Of a stretch of DNA of 64,000 bases, positions 51,886 through 62,083 are shown one piece after another; the first letter of the stretch is position 1, and each line of letters starts with the position of its first letter. The DNA lies in assembly GCA_019414725.1 (NCBI GenBank), contig DXLM01000002.1, forward strand, positions 42,322-106,321, read 5' to 3'. Below the pieces are notes generated by a model. The model was not told where the DNA came from and ran no database searches. It saw nothing but the letters and a program-made list of their open reading frames with translations. Source of the stretch: Bacteroides sp. (GTDB lineage: Bacteria > Bacteroidota > Bacteroidia > Bacteroidales > Bacteroidaceae). The position numbers and the translations under genes are program-made.

Positions 51886-53154
51886 ATGTTATATTACTTA
51901 TTTAATTATCTGGAGCAGCTTGATTTTCCCGGAGCACGTATGTTCGGATACGTATCGTTCCGTTCGCTTATGGCTATCATTCTGTCTTTGCTGATATCAG
52001 CGATATTCGGAGAATATTTTATCAAGTTACTCAAGCGGAAACAAATTACGGAAACGCAGCGTGATGCTTCGATTGACCCGTTTAATGTAAATAAAATCGG
52101 AGTTCCTACGATGGGAGGAATTATCATTATCGTCGCCATTCTTATTCCTTGCCTCTTGCTGGGTAAGCTGCACAATATATACATGATATTGATGCTGATA
52201 ACTACAATATGGCTAGGCAGTCTAGGATTTGCCGACGACTATATCAAGGTCTTCCGCAAAGACAAAGAAGGACTTCACGGAAAGTTTAAGATCATCGGAC
52301 AGGTAGGACTTGGTCTGATTGTCGGTCTGACGCTTTACCTCAGTCCTAATGTAGTAATCCGCGAAAACGTCGAAATCCAGAAAGACGGACATGTAGTTGA
52401 TGTGGTACACAAAAGTCAAGACGAAAAATCGACAAAAACTACAATTCCTTTCTTTAAGAACAACAACCTGGATTATGCAGACTTTGTAGGTTTTATGGGA
52501 GAAAGTGCACAGTCTGCTGGATGGATTGTTTTTGTACTAGTTACTATTTTTGTAGTAACCGCTGTATCCAACGGAGCAAACTTGAACGACGGTATGGATG
52601 GCATGGCCGCAGGAAACTCGGCTATCATCGGAGTTACGCTGGGAATACTGGCTTACGTGTCCAGTCACATAGAGTATGCCAGCTACCTGAACATCATGTA
52701 CATTCCGGGAAGCGAAGAGCTGGTTATCTTCATATGTGCTTTCATCGGAGCTCTGATAGGTTTTCTCTGGTACAATGCTTTCCCGGCACAAGTATTCATG
52801 GGAGATACAGGCAGCTTGACTATTGGAGGTATCATAGCAGTATTTGCTATTATCATTCATAAGGAACTGCTGATTCCTATATTATGCGGTATCTTCCTTG
52901 TAGAAAACTTATCGGTTATTCTTCAAGTAAGATATTTCAAGAGTGGCAAGAAGAAAGGACTTAAACGCCGGATCTTCAAGCGTACTCCTATACACGATCA
53001 CTTCCGTACTACACTATCACAACTTGATCCGAACTGTACGTATCTGATAACATCTCCAAGTAGTGTCTTTCACGAATCGAAAATTACTGTTCGGTTCTGG
53101 ATTGTCACTATTGTATTAGCAGCAATAACAATTATAACTTTAAAGATAAGATAA
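51886..53154 (+). CDS. mraY: Phospho-N-acetylmuramoyl-pentapeptide transferase
   Basis: Makes lipid I from UDP-MurNAc-pentapeptide and undecaprenyl phosphate in the inner membrane. The 422-residue polytopic protein has the motifs VPTMGG, GFADDYIKV, GANLNDGMDGMAAG and FMGDTGSL, and the C-terminal HDHFR. It is longer than E. coli MraY (360), with an extra hydrophilic stretch (about 165-190, DGHVVDVVHKSQDEKS) between membrane segments. I believe this is common in Bacteroidetes. murD follows after 6 bases. Confidence 0.97.
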   Translation: MLYYLFNYLEQLDFPGARMFGYVSFRSLMAIILSLLISAIFGEYFIKLLKRKQITETQRDASIDPFNVNKIGVPTMGGIIIIVAILIPCLLLGKLHNIYMILMLITTIWLGSLGFADDYIKVFRKDKEGLHGKFKIIGQVGLGLIVGLTLYLSPNVVIRENVEIQKDGHVVDVVHKSQDEKSTKTTIPFFKNNNLDYADFVGFMGESAQSAGWIVFVLVTIFVVTAVSNGANLNDGMDGMAAGNSAIIGVTLGILAYVSSHIEYASYLNIMYIPGSEELVIFICAFIGALIGFLWYNAFPAQVFMGDTGSLTIGGIIAVFAIIIHKELLIPILCGIFLVENLSVILQVRYFKSGKKKGLKRRIFKRTPIHDHFRTTLSQLDPNCTYLITSPSSVFHESKITVRFWIVTIVLAAITIITLKIR

Positions 53155-53160
53155 GAGATC

Positions 53161-54495
53161 ATGGCAAAAAGAATTGTCATTTTAGGAGCTGGCGAAAGCG
53201 GTGCGGGAGCAGCCGTGCTGGCACAGAAACAAGGTTTCGATACATTTGTTTCTGACATGTCTTTAATAAAAGACAAATATAAGAATATGTTAAACGAACG
53301 AGGCATTCAGTGGGAGGAAGGGCGTCATACAGAAGAGCTGATCCTGAATGCAGACGAAGTCATCAAGAGTCCGGGAATACCTAACGACGCACCGATGATC
53401 TTGAAACTGAAGGAACAAGGCACTCCGATTATTTCAGAAATCGAATTTGCCGGACGATACACCAATGCTAAGATGATTTGTATCACAGGAAGCAACGGAA
53501 AAACTACTACTACTTCTCTTATTTATCACATTTTTAAGAAAGCAGGATTAAACGTTGGACTGGCAGGAAATATCGGACAAAGTCTGGCTTATCAAGTTGC
53601 AGAATGTAATTATGACTATTATGTTATCGAACTAAGCAGTTTCCAACTGGACAATATGTATAAGTTCCATGCTAATATTGCTGTCCTGATGAATATCACC
53701 CCCGACCATCTGGACCGTTACGATTATAAAATGCAGAACTATGTGGATGCCAAGTTCCGTATTATCCAGAACCAGACAGACAATGATGCATTCATTTTCT
53801 GGAACGACGACCCAGTCATCCAAAAAGAATTGCATAAATATGGAATACACGGACACTACTATCCGTTTGCCGAAAAGAAAGAAGAAGGACTGGCTGCTTT
53901 CGTAGAACAAAATAAAGTCTACTTTACCAAGCCAATTGAATTTAACATGGAACAAGAGGAACTTGCCCTGACAGGTACTCACAACTTGTTCAACTCAATG
54001 GCTGCCGGTATTTCAGCCAATATTGCTGGCATCCGAAAAGAATGTATCCGCGAAGCACTGAGTGATTTTAAAGGGGTTGAACACCGTCTGGAAAAAGTAA
54101 CACGCGTACGTGGAGTAGATTATATCAACGACTCGAAAGCGACTAATGTCAACTCGTGCTGGTATGCACTCAACAGTATGAAAACTAAGACAGTGCTTAT
54201 CTTAGGAGGCAAAGACAAAGGAAATGACTATAACGAAATAGCCGATCTGGTGAAAGAAAAATGCTCCGGATTAATATTCCTTGGACTCCACAACGAGAAA
54301 CTACATGACTTCTTTGATGGATTTGGATTGCCTATCGCCGATGTACAAAGCATGAAAGATGCAGTAGATGCCGCATACCGTATGGCGAAAAAAGGAGAAA
54401 CCGTACTTCTGAGTCCATGCTGCGCTAGCTTCGACTTATTCAAAAGTTATGAAGACCGTGGCGACCAGTTTAAAGAATGTGTGAGAAATTTATAA
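53161..54495 (+). CDS. murD: UDP-N-acetylmuramoylalanine-D-glutamate ligase
   Basis: Adds D-Glu to UDP-MurNAc-L-Ala. The 444-residue protein has an N-terminal Rossmann-like UDP-binding start (VILGAGESGAGAAVLAQKQ), the ATP loop TGSNGKTTTT, MNITPDHLDRY and the ligase C-terminal domain with YINDSKATNVNS and LLSPCCASFDLF. Standard size and position. Confidence 0.97.
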   Translation: MAKRIVILGAGESGAGAAVLAQKQGFDTFVSDMSLIKDKYKNMLNERGIQWEEGRHTEELILNADEVIKSPGIPNDAPMILKLKEQGTPIISEIEFAGRYTNAKMICITGSNGKTTTTSLIYHIFKKAGLNVGLAGNIGQSLAYQVAECNYDYYVIELSSFQLDNMYKFHANIAVLMNITPDHLDRYDYKMQNYVDAKFRIIQNQTDNDAFIFWNDDPVIQKELHKYGIHGHYYPFAEKKEEGLAAFVEQNKVYFTKPIEFNMEQEELALTGTHNLFNSMAAGISANIAGIRKECIREALSDFKGVEHRLEKVTRVRGVDYINDSKATNVNSCWYALNSMKTKTVLILGGKDKGNDYNEIADLVKEKCSGLIFLGLHNEKLHDFFDGFGLPIADVQSMKDAVDAAYRMAKKGETVLLSPCCASFDLFKSYEDRGDQFKECVRNL

Positions 54496-54513
54496 TAAAA
54501 TTATCCTGACAAA

Positions 54514-55809
54514 ATGGATTTGCTAAAAAACTTATTCAAAGGCGACAAAGTAATATGGATTATTTTCCTATTACTTTGCCTTGTTTCTATCATTGAAGTA
54601 TTCAGCGCCTCTAGTACACTGACTTACAAAAGCGGTGATCACTGGAGACCTATTACCATGCACATGATATTAATGGCGGTAGGAGCTATTGTAGTACTTA
54701 TCGTCCACAATATTCCTTGCCGCTGGTTTAAAACATTCATTATACTATTGCCGATATCATGGCTATTACTGATTGCCGTGTTTATAATAGGAGCTTTGAC
54801 TAATGGAGCAAAACGCTGGATAGATTTGGGATTTATTCAATTCCAGCCTTCTGAAGTAGCAAAAATGGCAACAATCATAACTGTTGCATTCATCTTGTCG
54901 AAAATGCAAGAGGAAAAACAAGCAAATCCAAAAGCTTTTAAATACATACTATGGGTTACGGGTATAACCTGCATACTTATCATTACCGAGAATCTTTCCA
55001 CAGCCGTATTGTTATGTGGAAGCGTATTTCTCATGATGTATGTCGGACGAGTTCCTCTCCGGCAAATGGCTATGCTTGTAGGCATATGCGGTGGAGCTCT
55101 AATCTTTGCTTTATGCACAATTAAATATGTTCCTTCTGAAACATGGGATAAAATAGGTTTACATCGTATGGTAACCTGGCAAAGCCGTTTGGATAACCAT
55201 TTTGACACATCGACGGTTCCTCCTGAGAAATTCGATATCGACGGGGACGGACAGATTGCCCATGCCAATATAGCCATAGCAACAAGTAACATTCTAGGAA
55301 AAGGCCCAGGCAATAGTGTACAGCGCGATTTCCTTTCACAAGCTTTTTCAGATTTCATTTATGCCATCATCATAGAAGAATTGGGACTGATAGGCGGAGG
55401 CATCGTTGCCTTTCTGTACATATGGCTTTTAATGAGGATAGGAAAAATTGCGAGAAACTGCGACAAGTCGTACTACTCCTTTTTAGTCATGGGCATCGGT
55501 TTACTTCTTGTAACACAGGCAATGTTTAACATGCTGGTGGCTGTCGGCATCATGCCGGTAACCGGACAACCTCTCCCTTTAATCAGTAAAGGAGGTACTT
55601 CCACGCTGGTCAACTGTGCATACATCGGCATCATATTAAGCATCAGCCGTCACGTAAATGAATTGAAGAAACAACAAGAGCAGGAAGAAGCAGAAAAGCA
55701 AAAACAAATACAAGAAGCTGCAGTTACATTGCTGCAAAATGCAGCTAATCTTGCAAAAGAACAAACATTAAATGAATCGCAGAATAAAGAGCAAAATGGA
55801 GAAATCTAA
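54514..55809 (+). CDS. ftsW: Septal peptidoglycan glycosyltransferase FtsW (SEDS)
   Basis: Polymerises lipid II together with FtsI. The 431-residue protein has about ten membrane helices and the SEDS signatures NGAKRWIDLGFIQFQPSEVAK and, near the end, MPVTGQPLPLISKGGTS. The C-terminal cytoplasmic tail (about 385-431) is rich in Glu/Gln/Lys (KKQQEQEEAEKQKQ) and longer than in E. coli. It closes the first half of the cluster: a 106-base gap with two -7-like boxes follows before murG. Confidence 0.96.
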   Translation: MDLLKNLFKGDKVIWIIFLLLCLVSIIEVFSASSTLTYKSGDHWRPITMHMILMAVGAIVVLIVHNIPCRWFKTFIILLPISWLLLIAVFIIGALTNGAKRWIDLGFIQFQPSEVAKMATIITVAFILSKMQEEKQANPKAFKYILWVTGITCILIITENLSTAVLLCGSVFLMMYVGRVPLRQMAMLVGICGGALIFALCTIKYVPSETWDKIGLHRMVTWQSRLDNHFDTSTVPPEKFDIDGDGQIAHANIAIATSNILGKGPGNSVQRDFLSQAFSDFIYAIIIEELGLIGGGIVAFLYIWLLMRIGKIARNCDKSYYSFLVMGIGLLLVTQAMFNMLVAVGIMPVTGQPLPLISKGGTSTLVNCAYIGIILSISRHVNELKKQQEQEEAEKQKQIQEAAVTLLQNAANLAKEQTLNESQNKEQNGEI

Positions 55810-55834
55810 AAAAGAATAGAGCTTCTTATCCCTG

Positions 55835-55898
55835 TAATTTTGCAGCTAAATAAAATAGAAACAGAATAATTATTTTTACAAGTTTATTCCTAACTTTG
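55835..55898 (+). promoter_or_regulatory. Candidate internal promoters before murG
   Basis: Two full -7 matches, TAATTTTG (55835-55842) and TAACTTTG (55891-55898), in the only large gap of the cluster. Neither has a clear -33. They could give murG-murC-ftsQ-ftsA-ftsZ extra transcription. Confidence 0.5.
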
Positions 55899-55915
55899 CA
55901 GGAAAATATAAAATT

Positions 55916-57046
55916 ATGAAAGATAATTTGAGGATTATAATCAGCGGAGGAGGTACGGGAGGTCACATCTTTCCAGCAGTATCCATAGCCAATGCAATCA
56001 AGGAACAGCATCCCGATACGGAAATTCTGTTTGTTGGTGCAGAAGGGCGTATGGAAATGCAACGTGTGCCAGCCGCAGGATATAAAATAATAGGCTTACC
56101 TGTTGCCGGATTCGACAGAAAAAACTTATTGAAGAACTTTAGTGTTCTCATAAAACTGTTTCGCAGTCAGTTGAAAGCACGTCAAATTATCAAAGAGTTC
56201 AAACCAGATGCCGCAGTGGGAGTTGGCGGATATGCCAGTGGTCCCACCCTTAAAATGGCAGGCATGATGGGTATCCCGACGCTGATTCAAGAACAAAATT
56301 CTTATGCAGGAGTAACCAACAAACTGCTTGCAAAGAAAGCATGCAAGATTTGTGTTGCTTATGAAGGTATGGAACGTTTTTTTGATAAAGAAAAAATCAT
56401 CCTTACCGGTAATCCGGTACGGCAAGGGTTATTAAACAGTTCCATCGATCGTGAAAAAGCAATTCAATCGTTTGGATTAGATCCGCAGAAGAAAACAATA
56501 TTAATTGTCGGAGGTAGTCTGGGTGCACGCACAATAAACAATTGTGTTATGCAAGGGTTGGAAAAGATTAAAAACTCCGGAGTTCAGTTTATCTGGCAAA
56601 CCGGTAAGTTTTACATCAACGAAGCTAAAGCTACAGTAGCGAAAGCTGGAGAAATTCCGATGTTGCACACTACTGATTTCATATCAGACATGGCAGCAGC
56701 ATACACCGCAGCCGATTTGGTTATCAGCCGTGCCGGAGCAGGATCGATTTCTGAGTTTTGCCTACTGCAAAAACCAGTCATACTCGTTCCCTCGCCGAAT
56801 GTAGCCGAAGACCACCAGACTAAAAATGCACTTGCTTTAGTCAACAAAGGGGCAGCTCTATATGTTAAAGACTCAGAAGCTACACAAAAGCTCCTCGACC
56901 TGGCAATAGCAACTGTATCGCAGCCGGACACATTAAAAAATTTAAGTATGAACATAGCCAAGCTGGCGTTTAAGGATTCTGCAAATGTCATTGCAAACGA
57001 AGTCTATAAGCTAGCTGTAAAATATAAAAAAGAACATGAACGTTAA
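55916..57046 (+). CDS. murG: UDP-GlcNAc:lipid I N-acetylglucosaminyltransferase
   Basis: Makes lipid II at the inner face of the cytoplasmic membrane. The 376-residue GT28 enzyme has the glycine-rich GGGTGGHIFPAVSIA, GVGGYASGP and the UDP-GlcNAc-binding SRAGAGSISEFCLLQKPVILVP. Its stop overlaps the murC start by 11 bases. Confidence 0.97.
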   Translation: MKDNLRIIISGGGTGGHIFPAVSIANAIKEQHPDTEILFVGAEGRMEMQRVPAAGYKIIGLPVAGFDRKNLLKNFSVLIKLFRSQLKARQIIKEFKPDAAVGVGGYASGPTLKMAGMMGIPTLIQEQNSYAGVTNKLLAKKACKICVAYEGMERFFDKEKIILTGNPVRQGLLNSSIDREKAIQSFGLDPQKKTILIVGGSLGARTINNCVMQGLEKIKNSGVQFIWQTGKFYINEAKATVAKAGEIPMLHTTDFISDMAAAYTAADLVISRAGAGSISEFCLLQKPVILVPSPNVAEDHQTKNALALVNKGAALYVKDSEATQKLLDLAIATVSQPDTLKNLSMNIAKLAFKDSANVIANEVYKLAVKYKKEHER

Positions 57047-58412
57047 TACACTGAAAGCTGTTTATTTCATCGGAGCAGGAGGTATAGGTATGAGTGCTCT
57101 GGTTCGCTACTTTTTATCAAAAGGTAAAAAGGTAGGCGGCTACGACCGTACACCAAGTGAACTGACCGAAACATTAATTAAAGAAGGAGCAGCTATTCAT
57201 TATGAAGAAAACGTTTCACTCATTCCAGATGATTTTCTGAATCCGGAAACGACTTTGATTGTATATACTCCTGCAATTCCTGCTGACCACAAAGAGCTTA
57301 ACTATTTTCGTGAGCATGGATTTGAAATACAAAAACGTGCTCAAGTATTGGGTATGCTTACACGTACAGAAAAAGGACTCTGTGTAGCGGGTACCCATGG
57401 AAAGACAACAACTTCCACAATGACCGCCTATCTGCTGGATCATTCTCATGTAGGATGTAATGCCTTTCTGGGAGGAATATCAAAGAATTATCACACAAAT
57501 CTGTTGCTGTCCGATAAAAGCGACTTTGTTGTTATCGAAGCCGATGAATTCGACCGTTCATTCCATTGGCTGACTCCATATGCGACTGTTATCACTGCAA
57601 CAGACTCAGATCATTTGGATATATACGGTACTCACGAAGCATATGTAGAAAGTTTTCAGAAATATACCTCTCTAATTCAGCCGGAAGGTTACCTTATCAT
57701 AAAAAAAGGGATCGATCTCAACCCAGCTGTACAACCAGGAGTGACGGTATATACCTATTCCACAGAAGAGGGGGATTTCCATGCAGAAAACATCCGGATC
57801 GAAAACGGAGAAATTTATTTCGACTTCATTTCTCCATTGGGTAATATAGAAGGAATACAATTAGGAGTTCCTGTCTACGTCAATATCGAAAATGGAATAG
57901 CTGCAATGGCCTTGGCACAAATAGGAGGAGCTACAAACGAGGAGATCAAACAGGCGATGCCTGGTTTCCGGGGAGTAGACCGCCGATTTGACTTCAAGCT
58001 GAAAAATGACCGAATCGTGTTTATCAGTGACTATGCCCATCATCCGGCAGAAATCAAGCAAAGCATATCTTCTGTACGAATACTTTATCCTGATAAAAAG
58101 ATAACAGCTGTTTTCCAGCCTCATCTATATACACGTACTCGCGATTTCTATAAAGATTTTGCAGACAGTTTGTCACTTCTCGACGAAGTTATCCTGCTTG
58201 ATATTTATCCGGCACGCGAATTACCGATAGAAGGTGTAACCAGTAAATTAATTTATGATAACCTACGCCCTGATATCGAAAAAAGTATGTGTTCTAAAGA
58301 AAATTTACTGGAAGTCATAAAACACAAAAAGACTGATGTTCTTATAACATTAGGAGCCGGAGATATAGAAAACTATGTACCACAGATATACGAATTATTA
58401 AAAGACAAATGA
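57036..58412 (+). CDS. murC: UDP-N-acetylmuramate-L-alanine ligase
   Basis: Adds L-Ala to UDP-MurNAc, the first Mur ligase step. The 458-residue protein has the Rossmann start FIGAGGIGMSALVRYF, the ATP loop AGTHGKTTTSTM, EADEFDRSFHWL and the C-terminal SDYAHHPAEI and FQPHLYTRT. It overlaps murG by 11 bases and ftsQ by 4. Confidence 0.98.
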   Translation: MNVNTLKAVYFIGAGGIGMSALVRYFLSKGKKVGGYDRTPSELTETLIKEGAAIHYEENVSLIPDDFLNPETTLIVYTPAIPADHKELNYFREHGFEIQKRAQVLGMLTRTEKGLCVAGTHGKTTTSTMTAYLLDHSHVGCNAFLGGISKNYHTNLLLSDKSDFVVIEADEFDRSFHWLTPYATVITATDSDHLDIYGTHEAYVESFQKYTSLIQPEGYLIIKKGIDLNPAVQPGVTVYTYSTEEGDFHAENIRIENGEIYFDFISPLGNIEGIQLGVPVYVNIENGIAAMALAQIGGATNEEIKQAMPGFRGVDRRFDFKLKNDRIVFISDYAHHPAEIKQSISSVRILYPDKKITAVFQPHLYTRTRDFYKDFADSLSLLDEVILLDIYPARELPIEGVTSKLIYDNLRPDIEKSMCSKENLLEVIKHKKTDVLITLGAGDIENYVPQIYELLKDK

Positions 58413-59146
58413 TAAAACGAATTTTCATACTCTGCACATTATTACTGGCAACAGCTTATTTAATATTAGCCGTTACCACATTTAATAGCAAGCCTGCCGA
58501 TCAGGTTTGCAAGGGTATGGAATTGACTGTCAAAGATAGTATTGATTACGGCTTTGTTACGGATAAAGAAGTCAAAGAGATTCTGAAAAAAGGAAAGATA
58601 TACCCTGAGGGCAAGCAACTCTCAAGCATAAATGTGCGCCAGCTGGAGGAACTTCTTTCCAGCCATCCCTTTATCGAAAATGCAGAGTGCTATCTTACAT
58701 CAGGAGGCAAGGTGGCTATTGACATTTATCAAAGAGTTCCTGTCATGCGAGTCATGAGCAGCAACGGAGACAATTACTATTTAGATAATGCCGGAAAAAT
58801 AATGACCGCAGCCGGGAAATCGGTTCATGTAGTTGTTGCAACCGGATTCATAGACCGCAAGTTTGCCCAAACAGAATTATACCCGTTGGGAAAATTCCTA
58901 CAATCGGACAAATTCTGGGAATCACAAATTGAGCAAATCAATGTAACTCCCAAACAAGAACTGGAATTGGTTCCCCGAGTAGGTGAACATATACTCTTTT
59001 TAGGGAAACCTGGAAATTATAAAGAAAAATTCAGTAAATTGCGAACATTCTACCAAAGTGCGCTGAACCGGGTAGGATGGAACAAATACGAACGGATCAG
59101 CATTGAATTTAACAATCAGATTATTTGTACCAAAAAGGAGAAATAA
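58409..59146 (+). CDS. ftsQ: Division protein FtsQ
   Basis: A 245-residue bitopic protein: a short cytoplasmic start, one membrane helix (about 3-24) and a periplasmic POTRA-like region (VTDKEVKEILKKGKI...QLEELLSSHPFIENAECYLTSGGKVAIDIYQRVPVMRV in outline), then a beta domain. It scaffolds FtsL and its partners at the septum. It overlaps murC by 4 bases and is followed by ftsA after 3 bases. Confidence 0.94.
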   Translation: MIKRIFILCTLLLATAYLILAVTTFNSKPADQVCKGMELTVKDSIDYGFVTDKEVKEILKKGKIYPEGKQLSSINVRQLEELLSSHPFIENAECYLTSGGKVAIDIYQRVPVMRVMSSNGDNYYLDNAGKIMTAAGKSVHVVVATGFIDRKFAQTELYPLGKFLQSDKFWESQIEQINVTPKQELELVPRVGEHILFLGKPGNYKEKFSKLRTFYQSALNRVGWNKYERISIEFNNQIICTKKEK

Positions 59147-59149
59147 GAT

Positions 59150-60721
59150 ATGGCAGCAACAGACTTTATAGCAGCAATAGAGCTGGGATCGGCAAAAATA
59201 ACAGGTATTGCGGGAAAGAAGAATGCTGACGGAAGCATCCAGGTTCTTGCATATGCCAGCGAACGCTCATCCGATTGTATCAAGAAAGGAGCAATATACA
59301 ATCTGGACAAAACGACGCAATGCCTCAGTGCAGTAATCTGTCAATTGGAAGAGACTTTACATGCATCTATAAAAAAAGTGTATGTGGGTATCGGAGGACA
59401 GTCGGTAAGAAGCATTCGACATACAGAAACAAAGCAACTGACAGAAGAAACTAAAATATCTCAGGCCCTCATCGATGCTATTATGGAAAGCAACCGTGAA
59501 ATAACATTGATGGATCAGGAAATATTAGCTGTCGAACCTCAAGAATATAAACTGGGAAACAACCAGCTTACTACAGAACCGGTGGGTATTCAGACAGACC
59601 GCATCGAAGGAAACTTTCTGAATATTATTGCACGTAACTCACTAAAGAGCAACATACGTCAATGTTTCCGCCAAACCGGATATGAAGTTGCCGAATATTT
59701 ACTTTCTCCATTGGCAACGGCCAACGCTGTACTCACCGGAAGTGAGAAACGTTCTGGCTGTGCCCTCGTAGATTTTGGTGCAGATACAACTACTGTATCG
59801 GTTTATAAAAACAACTTGCTTCGCCATCTGGCTGTCATACCTTTGGGAAGCAGCAATATAACAAAAGATATCTGTAGCCTGCAAATAGAAGAAGAAGATG
59901 CAGAGCAACTTAAGCTTCATTATGCTTGTGCCTACACAGAACCTAGTGAAAATGAAGATGAGTTGGGCAAAGAATACAGCATCGACGGAAAATGCAGCAT
60001 CCGTGCTCATAAACTCGAAGACATCGTCGAAGCACGTGTCAAGGAAATACTGGAAAATGTATGGAATCAGATTATCCTATCAGAATATAGCGATAAATTG
60101 CTGGCCGGTGTCATACTGACAGGAGGAGCCTCCAAGTTGCCTAATCTGGACAAAGCTTTCTTCAATATCACAAAGATTGAGAAGATACGAATTGCGCAAA
60201 ATGGAGCTATCGAACTGAGAGGGGACATTAATATTCCGCAAGATGGAAGCTGTAATACGTTGATTGGCCTTCTGGCTGCAGGAAAAGACAACTGCTGTAA
60301 GATAGATCCACGCAAGGGACATCAGTTAGACTTTATCGACGACTTGCAAAAGAAAGAAGAAGAAGCTCGCCTGAAAGCTGAAGCAGAACGTAAAGCAGCT
60401 GAAGAAAAAGCAGCCAAAGAAGCCGAGGCAGAACGTATCCGCCAATTGGAAGAAGCTAAGATACGTCAGGAGTTAGAACGGGCTCAGAAACGTCTGCACG
60501 ATTGCGAAACGCTGATTACTGAAGCACACCGTCAGATGAATCGCAAGAAATACAAAGACGCACTTGCCAAGTTGGAACAGGCCCGCAGCCTGAACGTGCA
60601 GGAAAAGGATGAAGAAATAACATCCATGATAGCTGAAATAGAAAAACTTAAAGAGGATAATCCGTTTAAGCGACTGCTAAACGCTTTAAAAAACGGAGCA
60701 GACGAGATGATGAAAGATTAA
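59150..60721 (+). CDS. ftsA: Division protein FtsA with a coiled-coil insert before its membrane helix
   Basis: The actin-like membrane tether of FtsZ. Residues 1-395 form the FtsA fold (FIAAIELGSAKITGIAGKK, YVGIGGQSVRS, LVDFGADTTTVSVYKNN, GVILTGGASKLPNL). A charged coiled coil (about 400-455, repeated EAE/KAA) and a TPR-like stretch (about 466-482, KYKDALAKLEQARSL) come next. The end (about 504-523, NPFKRLLNALKNGADEMM) is an amphipathic helix like the usual membrane-targeting sequence. At 523 residues it is about 100 longer than E. coli FtsA. Confidence 0.95.
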   Translation: MAATDFIAAIELGSAKITGIAGKKNADGSIQVLAYASERSSDCIKKGAIYNLDKTTQCLSAVICQLEETLHASIKKVYVGIGGQSVRSIRHTETKQLTEETKISQALIDAIMESNREITLMDQEILAVEPQEYKLGNNQLTTEPVGIQTDRIEGNFLNIIARNSLKSNIRQCFRQTGYEVAEYLLSPLATANAVLTGSEKRSGCALVDFGADTTTVSVYKNNLLRHLAVIPLGSSNITKDICSLQIEEEDAEQLKLHYACAYTEPSENEDELGKEYSIDGKCSIRAHKLEDIVEARVKEILENVWNQIILSEYSDKLLAGVILTGGASKLPNLDKAFFNITKIEKIRIAQNGAIELRGDINIPQDGSCNTLIGLLAAGKDNCCKIDPRKGHQLDFIDDLQKKEEEARLKAEAERKAAEEKAAKEAEAERIRQLEEAKIRQELERAQKRLHDCETLITEAHRQMNRKKYKDALAKLEQARSLNVQEKDEEITSMIAEIEKLKEDNPFKRLLNALKNGADEMMKD

Positions 60722-60751
60722 ATATTCACCGCATAAAGAAAAGGAAGAATT

Positions 60752-62047
60752 ATGTCTGACGAAACAATTATGCCATTCGATTTCCAAAGTGGATCACCGA
60801 GTATCATTAAAGTAATCGGTGTAGGCGGTGGTGGCGGTAACGCAGTCAACCACATGTATAGAGAAGGAATCCACGATGTCACATTCGTGGTTTGCAATAC
60901 AGATAATCAGGCACTCGACGAGTCGCCTGTACCTATAAAACTTCAATTGGGACGTGAAGGCCTTGGAGCGGGAAACCGACCGGAGCGAGCACGCGATGCA
61001 GCCAACGAAAGTTTGGAAGACGTGAAAAACATGCTGAATGATGGCTGTAAGATGGCTTTTATTACAGCAGGTATGGGAGGAGGAACCGGAACGGGTGCTG
61101 CTCCGATTATTGCTAAGACTGCCAAGGATATGGGAATCCTCACTGTCGGCATTGTTACCATTCCATTCCTTTTTGAAGGAAATAAAAAGATAGACCAGGC
61201 ACTCGACGGTGTAGAAGAAATGAGTAAGCACGTCGATGCGTTGCTCGTTATCAATAACGAACGCCTGCGCGATGTGTATTCCGACCTGAGCGTAATGAAT
61301 GCCTTCGGAAAAGCAGATGATACCCTTTCTGTTGCAGCCAAAAGTATTGCAGAAATCATTACAATACGTGGTAAAATCAACCTCGACTTCAATGATGTGA
61401 AAACAGTATTGAAAGATGGAGGTGTGGCTATTATGAGTACAGGATACGGATATGGAGAAGGAAGAGTTACCCAAGCCATTACTGATGCACTGCACTCACC
61501 ATTACTGAACAACAACGATATCTTCAACTCTAAGAAAGTTCTTTTCAACATCTCATATAGCAGTAACAGCGACCTGATGATGGAAGAAATGAATGAGGTA
61601 CACGAATTCATGAGCCGCTTCGGCAAAGATGTAGAAACGAAATGGGGATTGTACATCGACGACAATCTGGAAGATAAGGTGAAGTTTACCATCCTTGCAA
61701 CCGGATTTGGCATCAAAGATGTGCCGGGAATGAACAACAAACTTTCTGCAGAAGAACAAAAACGTCAGGAAGAACTGGAGGAAGAAGAACAAAAGAAGGC
61801 CGAACGCCGTGATGATTTCTATCCGGGAAGTTATAAAAACAACCGGAAGAAAGGAAACTACAAAATCTATATCTTCACACAAGAAGATCTGGACAATGAT
61901 GATATCATCAGCATGGTAGAAACAACTCCTACCTACAAGCGTTCAAAAGCTGTACTCGAAAGTATCCAGTCGAGAGCCGTTGCCGAAGAAAGCTCAACCC
62001 CTAAGCTGGACAATAGCGAGAATGGCTCTATGACCATTACTTTCTAA
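60752..62047 (+). CDS. ftsZ: Division protein FtsZ
   Basis: The tubulin-like GTPase that forms the Z-ring. The 431-residue protein has the GTP-binding VGGGGGNAV, the tubulin signature GGGTGTGAAP and the T7 loop NLDFNDVKTVL. The C-terminal variable region has a Glu/Lys-rich stretch (about 330-355), and the protein ends in SMTITF instead of the E. coli-type DIPxFLR peptide. The FtsA-contacting tail is therefore different or placed earlier (LDNDDIISMVETTPTYKR). It starts 30 bases after ftsA. Confidence 0.98.
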   Translation: MSDETIMPFDFQSGSPSIIKVIGVGGGGGNAVNHMYREGIHDVTFVVCNTDNQALDESPVPIKLQLGREGLGAGNRPERARDAANESLEDVKNMLNDGCKMAFITAGMGGGTGTGAAPIIAKTAKDMGILTVGIVTIPFLFEGNKKIDQALDGVEEMSKHVDALLVINNERLRDVYSDLSVMNAFGKADDTLSVAAKSIAEIITIRGKINLDFNDVKTVLKDGGVAIMSTGYGYGEGRVTQAITDALHSPLLNNNDIFNSKKVLFNISYSSNSDLMMEEMNEVHEFMSRFGKDVETKWGLYIDDNLEDKVKFTILATGFGIKDVPGMNNKLSAEEQKRQEELEEEEQKKAERRDDFYPGSYKNNRKKGNYKIYIFTQEDLDNDDIISMVETTPTYKRSKAVLESIQSRAVAEESSTPKLDNSENGSMTITF

Positions 62048-62083
62048 ACAAGAAACGAACTACAATTTTATAACTATATTACT

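Noticed and set aside
60794..61740. Two long open frames on the minus strand inside ftsZ (233 and 265 residues)
   Set aside because: They mirror the codon bias of ftsZ, have Ser/Cys/Phe-rich low-quality sequence, no promoter, and overlap an essential gene completely.
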